Assembly (NCBI GenBank): GCA_030442035.1
Contig: JAUJEA010000006.1
Span: 248,001-312,000 of the forward strand
DNA from: Splendidivirga corallicola
Lineage (GTDB): Bacteria; Bacteroidota; Bacteroidia; Cytophagales; Cyclobacteriaceae
DNA: 64,000 bases
Reading direction: 5' to 3'
Shown: positions 54,008-63,206 of the stretch, in pieces
Layout of the letters: every line of letters begins with the position of its first letter
How positions within the stretch are numbered: the first letter of the stretch is position 1
Made by a program: the position numbers and the translations under genes
Notes under the pieces: generated by a model
What the model saw: the letters and a program-made list of their open reading frames with translations, nothing else
The model's database searches: none
What the model was told of the DNA's origin: nothing

Positions 54008-55537
54008 TTACTCCCATTCAATTGTTGCAGGGGGTTTCGAGCTGATATCATAAACCACCCTGTTCACTCCCTTCACTTTATTGATTATTTCATTGGATAT
54101 ATCACTCAGGAAATCATGTGGCAGATGACTCCAGTCAGCGGTCATTCCATCAACACTGCTTACAGCGCGCAAGCTAACCACACTTTCATAGGTCCGTTCA
54201 TCTCCCATTACCCCCACGGATTGGACAGGCAGCAGCATAGCTCCGGCTTGCCATACCTCGTCATACAAATCCCTATCTCTCAAACCTTTAATAAAAATAT
54301 GATCCACCTCCTGTAGAATACTTATTTTTTCAGGGGTAATATCGCTAAGAATTCTGATAGCCAATCCCGGTCCCGGGAAAGGGTGTCTCCCCAAAATATT
54401 CTTATCAATTCCAAGTGTATTGCCGACCAAACGGACTTCATCTTTAAATAAAGTTCGGAGTGGTTCCACAACATCAAGTTTCATATAATCCGGAAGACCG
54501 CCAACATTATGATGGGACTTGATTGTGGCAGAAGGTCCCTTCACAGAAACTGATTCAATCACATCAGGATAAATGGTACCCTGCCCAAGCCACTTTGCCC
54601 CCTCGATATTATGTGCTTCCTCATCAAATACATCTATAAAAACTTTTCCGATGGCTTTCCTCTTTGCTTCAGGATCTACAACCCCATGCAATGCCTTGTA
54701 GAATTTATCCTTTGCATCGACACCTTTGACATTCAATCCCATTCCTCGATAAGAGGCCAGGACATCATGAAACTCATTTTTACGTAGCAAGCCATTGTCA
54801 ACAAAAATACAATGTAAATTCTTCCCGATAGCCCGATGTATCAACATGGCGGCTACCGAAGAGTCAACACCACCGGAAAGGCCAAGAATCACTTTTTCTT
54901 CTCCCAATTTTTTCTTCAGTTCTTCAACCGTCGTTTCCACAAAAATATCGGGAGTCCAATCCTGGGAACAATGGCATATATGAACAACAAAGTTTCGTAA
55001 GATTATTTTTCCCTCCACGGAATGCGTTACCTCTGGATGAAACTGAATACCATAAGTATCTTGTCCCTGTACTTTGAAAGCTGCAATTTCAACACTTGGC
55101 GTACTGGCAATTACCTCAAATTGGTTTGGCAATTGAGCGATGGTATCACCATGTGACATCCATACCTGGGAATTAATGGACATTTCTTTCATCAACTCAT
55201 TGTGTGTATCTACGCTGCTCAATTTGGCTCTTCCAAATTCTCGTATCTCCGAGGGTAGAACAAAACCACCATTCTTATTTGCGATAAGTTGCGCCCCATA
55301 ACAGACGCCAAGAACAGGTATTTCCCCATTAAAATTCTGCAGGTCTATATCCGGGGCCTCATCCTCTCTTACGGAACACGGACTCCCTGAAAGGATCACT
55401 CCTTTAATCCGATCATTGAATTCAGGAAGATTGTTGTAAGGATGAATTTCACAATAAACATTAAGTTCTCTAACGCGTCTGGCAATTAGTTGTGTGTATT
55501 GAGAGCCAAAATCTACGATCAAAATCATTTCTGCCAT
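54008..55537 (-). CDS. guaA: GMP synthase (glutamine-hydrolysing)
   Basis: The 509-residue enzyme amidates XMP to GMP. The N-terminal class I glutamine amidotransferase has [12 protein letters not shown] (nucleophile Cys ~79) and the His/Glu site in [13 protein letters not shown]. The ATP-pyrophosphatase domain has the PP-loop [17 protein letters not shown] (~215-231), and the C-terminal dimerisation domain contains [15 protein letters not shown] and ends in KPPATIEWE. It is the first gene of a leftward run with the TPR/binding-fold gene and hemL. No guanine or purine riboswitch is visible upstream. Confidence 0.97.
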   Translation of the reverse strand: MAEMILIVDFGSQYTQLIARRVRELNVYCEIHPYNNLPEFNDRIKGVILSGSPCSVREDEAPDIDLQNFNGEIPVLGVCYGAQLIANKNGGFVLPSEIREFGRAKLSSVDTHNELMKEMSINSQVWMSHGDTIAQLPNQFEVIASTPSVEIAAFKVQGQDTYGIQFHPEVTHSVEGKIILRNFVVHICHCSQDWTPDIFVETTVEELKKKLGEEKVILGLSGGVDSSVAAMLIHRAIGKNLHCIFVDNGLLRKNEFHDVLASYRGMGLNVKGVDAKDKFYKALHGVVDPEAKRKAIGKVFIDVFDEEAHNIEGAKWLGQGTIYPDVIESVSVKGPSATIKSHHNVGGLPDYMKLDVVEPLRTLFKDEVRLVGNTLGIDKNILGRHPFPGPGLAIRILSDITPEKISILQEVDHIFIKGLRDRDLYDEVWQAGAMLLPVQSVGVMGDERTYESVVSLRAVSSVDGMTADWSHLPHDFLSDISNEIINKVKGVNRVVYDISSKPPATIEWE

Positions 55538-56022
55538 GCCACAAAAATAATATTCGATTCCACTTTATACTAACGATGGAATAAATATTTACAATGCAGT
55601 TTTTCTTCATTAAGAATAGAGTCTGTTGAAGCACACTTGCTATTTATACTATGTGATCAGGCAGCGATGTTGATGCTTCATCAATAATAAAATTCCCTTA
55701 CATTGGATTGTTATATGAAATTCACTAGTATTGTTAAACAGGAATTGCGATCCAACTCAATTGTCTCTTTTTAGTTAATATCTAATCTGCTCGAAACAGT
55801 TTTGTTGCTCACCTTTTCTAAACAATTTAGATATTCCGGTTATTTGAAATTCAGGCTGATCACATTATTAGGCATTTTAAGAGAAATCTGCCTTTGTCTC
55901 CTGGTTTTAACAATCGATAAAATTTACTCAAACGAAACAAGCCATGTTTCTGCCCCATCATAATGGGTTGTGGGCAAGGGCTAAATTCGGACATTATATT
56001 TCAAGGAATAAAAACTACAAAC
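55538..56022. other. Divergent intergenic region, nothing recognised
   Basis: These 485 bp between guaA and the SlyD-type gene are AT-rich. An in-frame ATG at 55963 would extend the SlyD-type protein by 20 residues that do not look like the family. I see no riboswitch consensus, tRNA or strong hairpin. Confidence 0.45.
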
Positions 56023-56451
56023 ATGAAAGAAGTAAAATTGAACGATACCATAAAAGTACATTATACCGGCAAATTGAATAATGGCAACATTTTCGATAGC
56101 TCAGAGAACAGAGAGCCTCTCCAGTTTATTGCAGGACAGGATGGGATTATCCAAGGGTTTAATGATGCAGTTTTGGGCATGAAATTGAATGAAACCAAAA
56201 CAGTCACGATTCCATCTGAACAAGCCTATGGCGCTAGAAAAGAGGAATTTGTTCAGGAAGTGAGCAGGGCACAACTTCCCCCGGATATGCAACCTAAAAT
56301 AGGCGATGAACTTATGGCACAAGCAGAAAACGGACAAAGCCAAAAAGTTAAAGTAATCGATGTAACCGAAGAAAGTGTTAAGATCGATTATAATCATCCA
56401 TTGGCGGGAGAAGATCTGACTTTCGAAATTAAGGTGGTAGAAATTCAGTAA
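56023..56451 (+). CDS. SlyD-type FKBP peptidyl-prolyl isomerase
   Basis: Start ATG 56023 (MKEVKLNDTIKVHYTGKLNN) gives 142 residues, typical of SlyD-like FKBPs without the His-rich tail. The FKBP fold is split by an insert-in-flap domain: KVHYTGKLNNGNIFDSSENR and IQGFNDAVLGMKLNETKTV, then the flap insert (YGARKEEFVQEVSRAQLPPD to VIDVTEESVKIDYNHPLAGE) and TFEIKVVEIQ. It is a cytoplasmic folding catalyst and chaperone; no metal-binding His cluster is present. It is convergent with the histidine kinase gene, 25 bp apart, without an evident terminator. Confidence 0.93.
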   Translation: MKEVKLNDTIKVHYTGKLNNGNIFDSSENREPLQFIAGQDGIIQGFNDAVLGMKLNETKTVTIPSEQAYGARKEEFVQEVSRAQLPPDMQPKIGDELMAQAENGQSQKVKVIDVTEESVKIDYNHPLAGEDLTFEIKVVEIQ

Positions 56452-56476
56452 GGAAGCATTAAAAACATTTCACCGA

Positions 56477-58894
56477 CTACGCTATAATTGGAATCAAAGG
56501 CTGTGTTTCTTCAGTCTCAAATCCTATTGACATATTGGGAAGTGTGATCGTAAAGGTGGTACCAACATTGATGGTAGAATCCAGTTTTATGGATCCGTTC
56601 AAAGTGGCAACACTTTCTTTGACAATGTATAGTCCAAGCCCGGATCCTACATTGTCTTCAGCAGCCCTGTAGAACATATCAAATATCTTTTGCTGATGTT
56701 CTTTTAAAATACCGGAGCCATTGTCTTTTACTTTGATCCTCACCCGATCGTCCTTAGTCTTAACCTGAATTTTAACATATGGATTTGGACGTCTTGGATA
56801 ATAATAGCGCACGGCATTGGATACCAAATTATTGATAATAATACTCAGGCGGTTTTGATCGGTATAGAAATCTACATCTTGTTCTATTTCAACGATTCTA
56901 TCAATGTGAGATGCACCATTAACAAATTGCACGTCCTGCAAACATTCCTCTATTAATGTTTCAAAATCAATTTTATCTCTATGTAAATCAAGCCGTGAAT
57001 TTTTGGAATATTCAATAATCTCACGAATAAAGGAATCCAACTTCTGAATACTTTTCTCCATGTATTCCAGGTATTCATTTTTCTTAACTTCCGAGCTTTC
57101 CATTTTACTGATACTTATAAGCCCTAAGACCGAGGCCAACGGAGCCCTAAGATCATGTGAGGCACTGTACACGAATCGATCCAGCTCGGCATTTGTTTTT
57201 ATTAATTCCTCATTCTGGGCTCTCATTTTTTCTTCATTTTCCCTTCTGAGACTAATATCCCGAGAAACACCGATCAACCCTAAGACCTGGCCTGTCTTAT
57301 CCCTGAACGGTTTAATAATCGACTCTGTCCAAATGGTAGCGCCATTTTTGCATCTAAGCTCCAATTCCAACTGTCGATTCCTCATGTTTTTTTTATTTGA
57401 ACCGACAATCTTGGTAGTAAGCTCGAGCAATTGCTGGGCTTTATACACAGAGGAAGGGGCAATGATTTCTGTTAGTCTTCTATTAAGCGTTTCATCAGTG
57501 GTATACCCAATGAGTTGGTGGACCGATGGGCTGCAGTACATGAACTGTCCATTCAAATCAATTGTCCAGATTACATCTGCTGAATTTTCCGCTAAAAGTT
57601 TGTATTTTTCTTCACTTTGCTCCCTGGCCAATTGAGCTTTATTGCGATCTCTCATCATTTTATTGGCCGCTTCTGCTAATCGCTGAAATTCGGAAAAGTG
57701 AATTTTGGTTTCTCGGATCTTAGTTGACCCTGAAGCTGCGCTGGCAAAAAAATCATTAAAAACCTTAAAGTTCATTCTTGTTTTATTCGCCAGATACCGG
57801 GCGGCCATGTACGTAATGAAGAATGAGGCAAGAAGGATCAAAAGAATATCAGCAATATGATTCCCTATTCTTTTTTTCATTTCTTCTCTTCTTTCCATCA
57901 TCTGCAATTCAAGATTTGTCCGATTTATCGAGGCACCTACATATAAATTTTCACCAGGCAAGTTTTTCAAGTAGGAAATCTTTTCAATGATTTCCGTACC
58001 ATTTTTCCCGGCTACCGAATATTCCAGATACCCTCCATCTTTTCGCTGGGCAAGCTCGCTAAACTTCTTTAGGATCATGGTACCACTGTAGGATTCGTCA
58101 CCAACGGCTGTAACCCTGGAATCAGGTACAGCGGCATTGATTGAGGAGTTCATATCGTGGGATCCGACAAACAGCGATATATCCCGTAAATCGGTTCCTA
58201 TGTCTGCGATATAACCGTTAAAATCATTCATCAGATCCTGTTGCAGGACATGTAAATGGGCTGATGCTCCGACATACCAATCTAATTCATCCAATCGCTT
58301 AACATACACCAATTCTCTTTGGTTGTTTTTTTCCGAGTCTGATTCATGAAATATGGTTTGTTCCAAAAGACCTTCTGTATTGCTGGCAAGTAAGTCTAAC
58401 TGCTCCCTGACATTTTGTTTTTCCATTTCTTCCAGCTTATCCTGGTTTTGAAAATGTCCGGGAACCAAAACCCTCTCTCCTTCCGAAGTACGTATGAATA
58501 TTTCCCCTTGCTGCTCGCTTAGCTGAAGTGGTAAGACAGCATCTTTTATGATACTAATGAGTTCCTCATTAGAATAAATTTCGGCATTTCCGCGATACAA
58601 ACTCTTTATGACAGCATGCGTTTGCCTGACTGTCTCCTTAAGATCATGTTGTAGATCTTCCTGGGCGTGAGATTTTCTATTTTCAAAGAAGAGGACAATG
58701 TCCTTAACCTGATTTTGTATTTTTTTTTGCTGAAGGTCAATGGTTGTTTGACGCAGATTATCCAATTCCCCCTCAAACCTGGCATATTCATCCGAAACCC
58801 ACAGATACCCGACTATTCCAATGGTTACCACTGAAACAATTAGCATATGTAAGAGAAAAGAATTAGCCAAGCTACCCTTGTTTCTTATCTTCAT
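56477..58894 (-). CDS. Hybrid-free sensor histidine kinase: Cache-PAS-HisKA-HATPase
   Basis: The 805-residue kinase has membrane segments at ~13-32 and ~343-367 flanking a large extracytoplasmic double-Cache-like sensor (ELDWYVGASAHLHVLQQDLM, GENLYVGASINRTNLELQM). A cytoplasmic PAS domain follows at ~430-550 (KYKLLAENSADVIWTIDLNG, QVLGLIGVSRDISLRRENEE). The HisKA box is FVYSASHDLRAPLASVLGL (His ~577), and the ATPase motifs are IINNLVSNAVRYYYP (N), KDNGSGILKEH (G1) and GSGLGLYIVKESVA (G2). No receiver domain or adjacent response regulator is present, so it is an orphan kinase. The signal is unknown; Cache domains usually bind small organic ligands. Confidence 0.93.
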   Translation of the reverse strand: MKIRNKGSLANSFLLHMLIVSVVTIGIVGYLWVSDEYARFEGELDNLRQTTIDLQQKKIQNQVKDIVLFFENRKSHAQEDLQHDLKETVRQTHAVIKSLYRGNAEIYSNEELISIIKDAVLPLQLSEQQGEIFIRTSEGERVLVPGHFQNQDKLEEMEKQNVREQLDLLASNTEGLLEQTIFHESDSEKNNQRELVYVKRLDELDWYVGASAHLHVLQQDLMNDFNGYIADIGTDLRDISLFVGSHDMNSSINAAVPDSRVTAVGDESYSGTMILKKFSELAQRKDGGYLEYSVAGKNGTEIIEKISYLKNLPGENLYVGASINRTNLELQMMERREEMKKRIGNHIADILLILLASFFITYMAARYLANKTRMNFKVFNDFFASAASGSTKIRETKIHFSEFQRLAEAANKMMRDRNKAQLAREQSEEKYKLLAENSADVIWTIDLNGQFMYCSPSVHQLIGYTTDETLNRRLTEIIAPSSVYKAQQLLELTTKIVGSNKKNMRNRQLELELRCKNGATIWTESIIKPFRDKTGQVLGLIGVSRDISLRRENEEKMRAQNEELIKTNAELDRFVYSASHDLRAPLASVLGLISISKMESSEVKKNEYLEYMEKSIQKLDSFIREIIEYSKNSRLDLHRDKIDFETLIEECLQDVQFVNGASHIDRIVEIEQDVDFYTDQNRLSIIINNLVSNAVRYYYPRRPNPYVKIQVKTKDDRVRIKVKDNGSGILKEHQQKIFDMFYRAAEDNVGSGLGLYIVKESVATLNGSIKLDSTINVGTTFTITLPNMSIGFETEETQPLIPIIA

Positions 58895-59190
58895 TGCATC
58901 AAAAATAAAACCGTGTATAGGCCACGAAGGTGCATCAAATGCTGCTTCGGGCTTGACTCGTTCCCTAAGATCAATTCATGAAGAATGAAGTTTGTGTATC
59001 AACCGCCTATGCTGAGACAGAACCTGCCGGTAATGAGCATTTATATAGTTCATATTCAGAATGCTTATTATTACCATGCTTATATAGAACTCCACTCACA
59101 CTCAAAATAAGCATAAATTAGGGTAGTAAATGTGACGGATGCTTGGAACTTGTTACAGGTGTGACAAATGCAGAATATTTTTACAAAGTG

Positions 59191-59541
59191 TTAACCACCG
59201 ACCCTTTTAGCCTTGTATCCTTCAGAGGACAAAATGTTTATTACTTTTTCTCTAAAATCTCCTTGAATAAGAATTTCTCCATTTTTTGCGGTTCCTCCTA
59301 CACCACACTTAGACTTTATTAGTTTTCCAAGTGTTTTCAAATCTTCTTCCGTACCAACGAATCCTTCTATCAAGGTAACCTGCTTACCTCCTCGCATCTT
59401 TTTATCCAACATCACTTTTAAACTTTGTTGTGATGGGGGTAGCGTTTCCTTTTCTAATGGTACATCATTTTGATATTCAAAATCGGGATTGGTGGAATAT
59501 ACAACTCCAATACGATCTTTGTGTTTATTTCTTTTGGCCAT
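59191..59541 (-). CDS. yciH: SUI1/eIF1-like translation factor
   Basis: The 116-residue protein has a variable N-terminus (MAKRNKHKDRIGVVYSTNPD) and a SUI1 domain at ~45-114: MLDKKMRGGKQVTLIEGFVG, LKTLGKLIKSKCGVGGTAKN, GEILIQGDFREKVINILSSE and a final GYKAKRVGG. It resembles bacterial YciH, which can act in start-site selection on the ribosome, though the cellular role is not settled. It is monocistronic with 296 bp without a gene before the histidine kinase. Confidence 0.93.
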   Translation of the reverse strand: MAKRNKHKDRIGVVYSTNPDFEYQNDVPLEKETLPPSQQSLKVMLDKKMRGGKQVTLIEGFVGTEEDLKTLGKLIKSKCGVGGTAKNGEILIQGDFREKVINILSSEGYKAKRVGG

Positions 59542-59916
59542 ACTACAAAACTAATAATAAGGTAAGTTCGATGTAACTACAAAGCCAAATATATTTGTTT
59601 GGTTTCGGCACAGGTTTTGGAAAAGCTCTTTTGAGACATAGTCTTTGTTGCCATGGAGCTTTCCCCAAGGCCTGATATTTGAAGAAAGGGCCCAACTGTA
59701 AAAACGGTTAGATCCACCAAAGTTCATTTATATAGTTTACTGGATATTGTCTAATATGTGGTTAACCAGTCCCTCCTAAAAAAGCTCTTGCTACAGTAAT
59801 AAGTAACAATAATTTAGTATAAAGACTAATAACATATATGTTTAAGCCCGGCATTAAACCTTGCTTTCGTAAAATTTAATATCATTATCTTTTTTACTTT
59901 ATCCTATCTCACAGAC

Positions 59917-60100
59917 TTTGCAAGCTTATTGATCCCAATGCCATTAACTTAAGCGTCATTCCTTACTTGATAAGGAATCTCAATCAGGCATAAACCTCTA
60001 AAAATGAGATTCCTGCTTACGCAGGAATGACGTCTCCTGTTCGGTAAGGCTTAAGTTAATGACATTGTTCTTGATCCATTCAATTAAAAGCTTGCAAATT
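59917..60100. repeat. Nested inverted-repeat element
   Basis: Outer arms: TTTGCAAGCTTATTGATC ... CATTAACTTAAGC (59917-59954) against GCTTAAGTTAATG ... GATCCATTCAATTAAAAGCT ... TGCAAA (60049-60097). Inside are two hairpins, ATTCCTTACTTGATAAGGAAT (59960s-59980s; shown without its last base partner) and GATTCCTGCTTACGCAGGAA. No ORF. It looks like a palindromic mobile or REP-like element able to form a long cruciform. Confidence 0.65.
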
Positions 60101-60167
60101 TGGTCATTCTATTTCTCTGAAAAAAAGATAAAAGCCACAGCAATTTTTCTTTTGTCTTTAGTCTTTT

Positions 60168-60276
60168 GAGGCTGTGTAAAAACGATTAAGAATCCATGAG
60201 TTATTCGGGTACCTATCTGAGAACTTTTGCATACGCGTAAATCTCAGACATTAGAATTTAGTTTTTACACAGCCTC
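60168..60276. mobile_element. 109-bp MITE-like element
   Basis: Perfect 16-bp terminal inverted repeats GAGGCTGTGTAAAAAC (60168-60183) and its complement (60261-60276) enclose 77 bp of noncoding sequence. Both ends are flanked by TTTT, a possible 4-bp target duplication. The termini resemble those of DDE-type insertion sequences, so a related autonomous element elsewhere in the genome probably mobilised it. They are not found around the IS5-like transposase of this window. Confidence 0.75.
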
Positions 60277-60380
60277 TTTTATCTAAAATCTTGACTAAAC
60301 AAGGCAATGAGCCTTTCTAAAAATATCAAATGATACTTTCTTAGAATCGACTTCTACGGACCTCTATCTTTTTAACAGAA

Positions 60381-63020
60381 TCATTGAACAGTGACTACTT
60401 TTTTCAAAGTATTCGACCAGGAGTAACCGCTTTTGTCCCAAATGCGAAGTGATATGGTATAATCACCTTTGTTTTGCAAGGTTATTTCAGGGTGCCTATC
60501 ATTGGATACATAGTTTTTTTCTCCTTTTATTTTCCATTCATACTTTTCTGGCACAAAGGGCAAAACCGAATAATCTACCAACTTAAGTACCCCTCCTTGG
60601 TTTATCTCGGTATTGTTATATGCAATACGAACATCGGGTCTACTTTTTTCTTTAAGGTCAGCTCTCCAGATACCTCTTCCGAAAGTTCCTATGACCAGTT
60701 GCCCTTTTTTGTAGTCTATGGTTAATTTTATCACATCACAAACCGGAAGACCCGTATGGTAGGGCATCCATTTATCCATATCGGCATTGCGGTAATACAC
60801 CCCTCTATGAGTGCCCACATACATGGCATTGTTCGTACCTCGTTGGATAATAATGGAATTGACTCTTCCTGCTGCCGAAGGAATGCCCTGGGAGAAATCC
60901 TCCCAGGATCTTCCACCATCCATTGATTTCATGACTACTTTACTATTGAACATATTACGCATGGTAATATACAGTGCATTGTCATCAATAGGATCTACGG
61001 CAATATCCAACAAACGTGACTTATAGATACGGCTCTTTTGCCATTCTTCGTTATCACTGCTATTGAAATCGTGAACGATGGTCCAGGTATGGCCCTCGTC
61101 AACACTTTCATATATCCTTCCCCCGTTTTTATAATACAGGCGATCCGGGTTATTCCAACAAGATACCACTTTGCTTTTAGCTGCATAGGCACGGGCATTA
61201 TGGCCCCGACCATCGTCACTGTGCAAGGAGTCCTTGAGTACTAATTGCCAGGTTCTTCCAAAGTCAGTGCTTCGATAAAGGGTACTTCCGTTGTTATCTA
61301 CAGTTCCGTTGTATTCTGTGAGTCCCTGGAATAACAACTGGTGGTTTTCCGTATGTATGCCAAGTTCCCCGTTTGGCTCTTTTTTGGATAAGGTGGCATT
61401 GTTATCAATCGAGTCCAAGCCCTTTTCCCAAAATGCCATGTTGTGAACATAACCGGCGCCATGTGCAAAATGTTTAACATCACTGATTCCAAACCCTCCA
61501 TAATTGTCATCAGCGCCTCCCAATGTAAACCAGCCTCCCGATTCGGGTTCAAAGAACATGCTGCCCACGTGCATAGAGGCATTCACCATCTGTTCAGGAT
61601 GATGGAAATTAATATCGAAACCTAAAATTTCCAATGCGTTTATACCACCGGTCTTATCGGTAAAGGTCTTTGATTTGTCATTGGAAAAACTAATACCCCC
61701 ATCATGGCCCACCCAAACATCATTATGCGTGGCATAGATATCATGAATATCAGCATGAATATGGTGGTTTAGGTTATTCTTGTTGGCATACCAAGGACTA
61801 TGGTTTTGCCAACTTTTTCCTCCATCCGTAGATTTCCACATGCTTATGCCGGCAACGTACATTTCATCGGGATTGGTCTGCGAAACTGCAAAAGCAAAGC
61901 AGTAGCTTAACTGGCCTCCTGGTTGATCTCCTTTTTCGGAGTAGCCCAAAACATTGGGGTTCTCAACACTGTAGGGTGCACCATCGATTTTATTACCCCG
62001 AAATTGCCAGGTTCTTCCTTTGTCCCGTGAAATGTAAAGTGCGCCAAAACCGTGACTTTTGATATTATTGGTGACCATGTATACATGATCAGGTGCGGCT
62101 TTGGATACATCAAGGCGTGTACGCCCCACTTTACGCCCCTCATAGTCAGGCAAATCATACTGTTCGAACGTCGCTCCACCATTATGGGTCACCCATATTT
62201 TCACCTCGTTATCAACAATTTCAGTAACATAGAGTGTTTTGGGGTCCTTAGGGTTCATACGCATGGCATTGGCTCTGACGGAAAAGATCTTTTTCCAGGT
62301 CTTGCCAGTGTCGCTGCTATGGTATATACCTTTTTCTGAGGCAGCATAGAGTTCATTAGGCGATTGGTGATTAAAATAGATATCTCTTACCAAAAGGGTG
62401 GTGTCAGCCACGCGTCGCCATGTTTCACCCGCATCCTCCGTTCGGTATAAGGTAAATTTATCCCCCAGAACAATAATATTGGGATTTTGGGGATGCTCGG
62501 CCATGGCCCATACTCCTGTGACCGGTATTTTTGAGTTGGTCAGATCCTGCCATGTTTTTCCCTGATCGTTGCTACGCCACAATCCTGCCAAACTCATGGC
62601 TGCATATATAGTATGCCTATTTTGAGGTGATGGGTATACCCTGTGGAGCCTTGCCAGGCCTTTATTGCCTGGAATGCTCTTTGACCTGGCAGACAGGCGA
62701 TTATTTGTGAAGGGTTTCCAATCCGGTTTAAACACCGAGTTTTCTTTTTCTTTTTGGATGGCAAGGATATTTTCAAATTGTTCTTGCCCGGAAAGCAAGT
62801 TACCATACTGATCCAATTCATTGGCAATGGAACGAGTCCATTTCAAATATTCTTTGGACATGCCTCTAATGCTAGGGGTGCTATCCAACAGAAAAGAACG
62901 GTTGATCAAAAGAAAATTCTTACGAGTATCCTTTTGCAACGAATCATACCACTCTTGTGCATATATGGTATTGCACAGGAATAACATGACGACTCCAAAT
63001 ATGTTCAAAACCCTATTCAT
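60381..63020 (-). CDS. Secreted Asp-box (BNR/sortilin-like) beta-propeller protein
   Basis: The 879-residue precursor has a signal peptide (FGVVMLFLCNTIYAQ). It contains at least eight Asp-box motifs S-x-D-x-G-x-[ST]-W: SNDQGKTWQ, TEDAGETWR, SSDTGKTWK, SRDKGRTWQ, STDGGKSWQ, STDFGRTWQ, SVDEGHTWT and SMDGGRSWE. These span ~165-760 and fit one or two VPS10/xyloglucanase-type propellers. A PKD/Ig-like domain closes the protein (~825-879, KYEWKIKGEKN, GDYTISLRIWDKSGYSW). Such proteins are carbohydrate-active or matrix-binding; no catalytic residues can be assigned. It follows a GH109-like gene in the same direction by 186 bp. Confidence 0.88.
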   Translation of the reverse strand: MNRVLNIFGVVMLFLCNTIYAQEWYDSLQKDTRKNFLLINRSFLLDSTPSIRGMSKEYLKWTRSIANELDQYGNLLSGQEQFENILAIQKEKENSVFKPDWKPFTNNRLSARSKSIPGNKGLARLHRVYPSPQNRHTIYAAMSLAGLWRSNDQGKTWQDLTNSKIPVTGVWAMAEHPQNPNIIVLGDKFTLYRTEDAGETWRRVADTTLLVRDIYFNHQSPNELYAASEKGIYHSSDTGKTWKKIFSVRANAMRMNPKDPKTLYVTEIVDNEVKIWVTHNGGATFEQYDLPDYEGRKVGRTRLDVSKAAPDHVYMVTNNIKSHGFGALYISRDKGRTWQFRGNKIDGAPYSVENPNVLGYSEKGDQPGGQLSYCFAFAVSQTNPDEMYVAGISMWKSTDGGKSWQNHSPWYANKNNLNHHIHADIHDIYATHNDVWVGHDGGISFSNDKSKTFTDKTGGINALEILGFDINFHHPEQMVNASMHVGSMFFEPESGGWFTLGGADDNYGGFGISDVKHFAHGAGYVHNMAFWEKGLDSIDNNATLSKKEPNGELGIHTENHQLLFQGLTEYNGTVDNNGSTLYRSTDFGRTWQLVLKDSLHSDDGRGHNARAYAAKSKVVSCWNNPDRLYYKNGGRIYESVDEGHTWTIVHDFNSSDNEEWQKSRIYKSRLLDIAVDPIDDNALYITMRNMFNSKVVMKSMDGGRSWEDFSQGIPSAAGRVNSIIIQRGTNNAMYVGTHRGVYYRNADMDKWMPYHTGLPVCDVIKLTIDYKKGQLVIGTFGRGIWRADLKEKSRPDVRIAYNNTEINQGGVLKLVDYSVLPFVPEKYEWKIKGEKNYVSNDRHPEITLQNKGDYTISLRIWDKSGYSWSNTLKKVVTVQ

Positions 63021-63206
63021 ATGTTTATTTTTAAATCATGGATATTTTGTTCTGTTCGGCCCTTACGGCATTATTTATTCGAAATGGTTGTTGGCAACAA
63101 ACACAAAATACTTCATCCCGGCATCAGTGAAAGTCTTCACCTACTAATCTGCATCAAAACTCTGTAACGTCATTTTGGGACAGTATCTGTCAAATTCTTC
63201 ATTGAA

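Larger units (their letters stand above)
59542..60380. other. Intergenic region with two inverted-repeat elements
   Basis: No gene is supported in 839 bp between YciH and the Asp-box protein gene. It holds the long inverted-repeat element at 59917-60100 and the MITE at 60168-60276. The first 370 bp show no recognisable feature. Confidence 0.6.

Noticed and set aside
55538-56022. Purine-type riboswitch upstream of guaA
   Set aside because: No guanine aptamer core sequence or three-way junction could be found on either strand.
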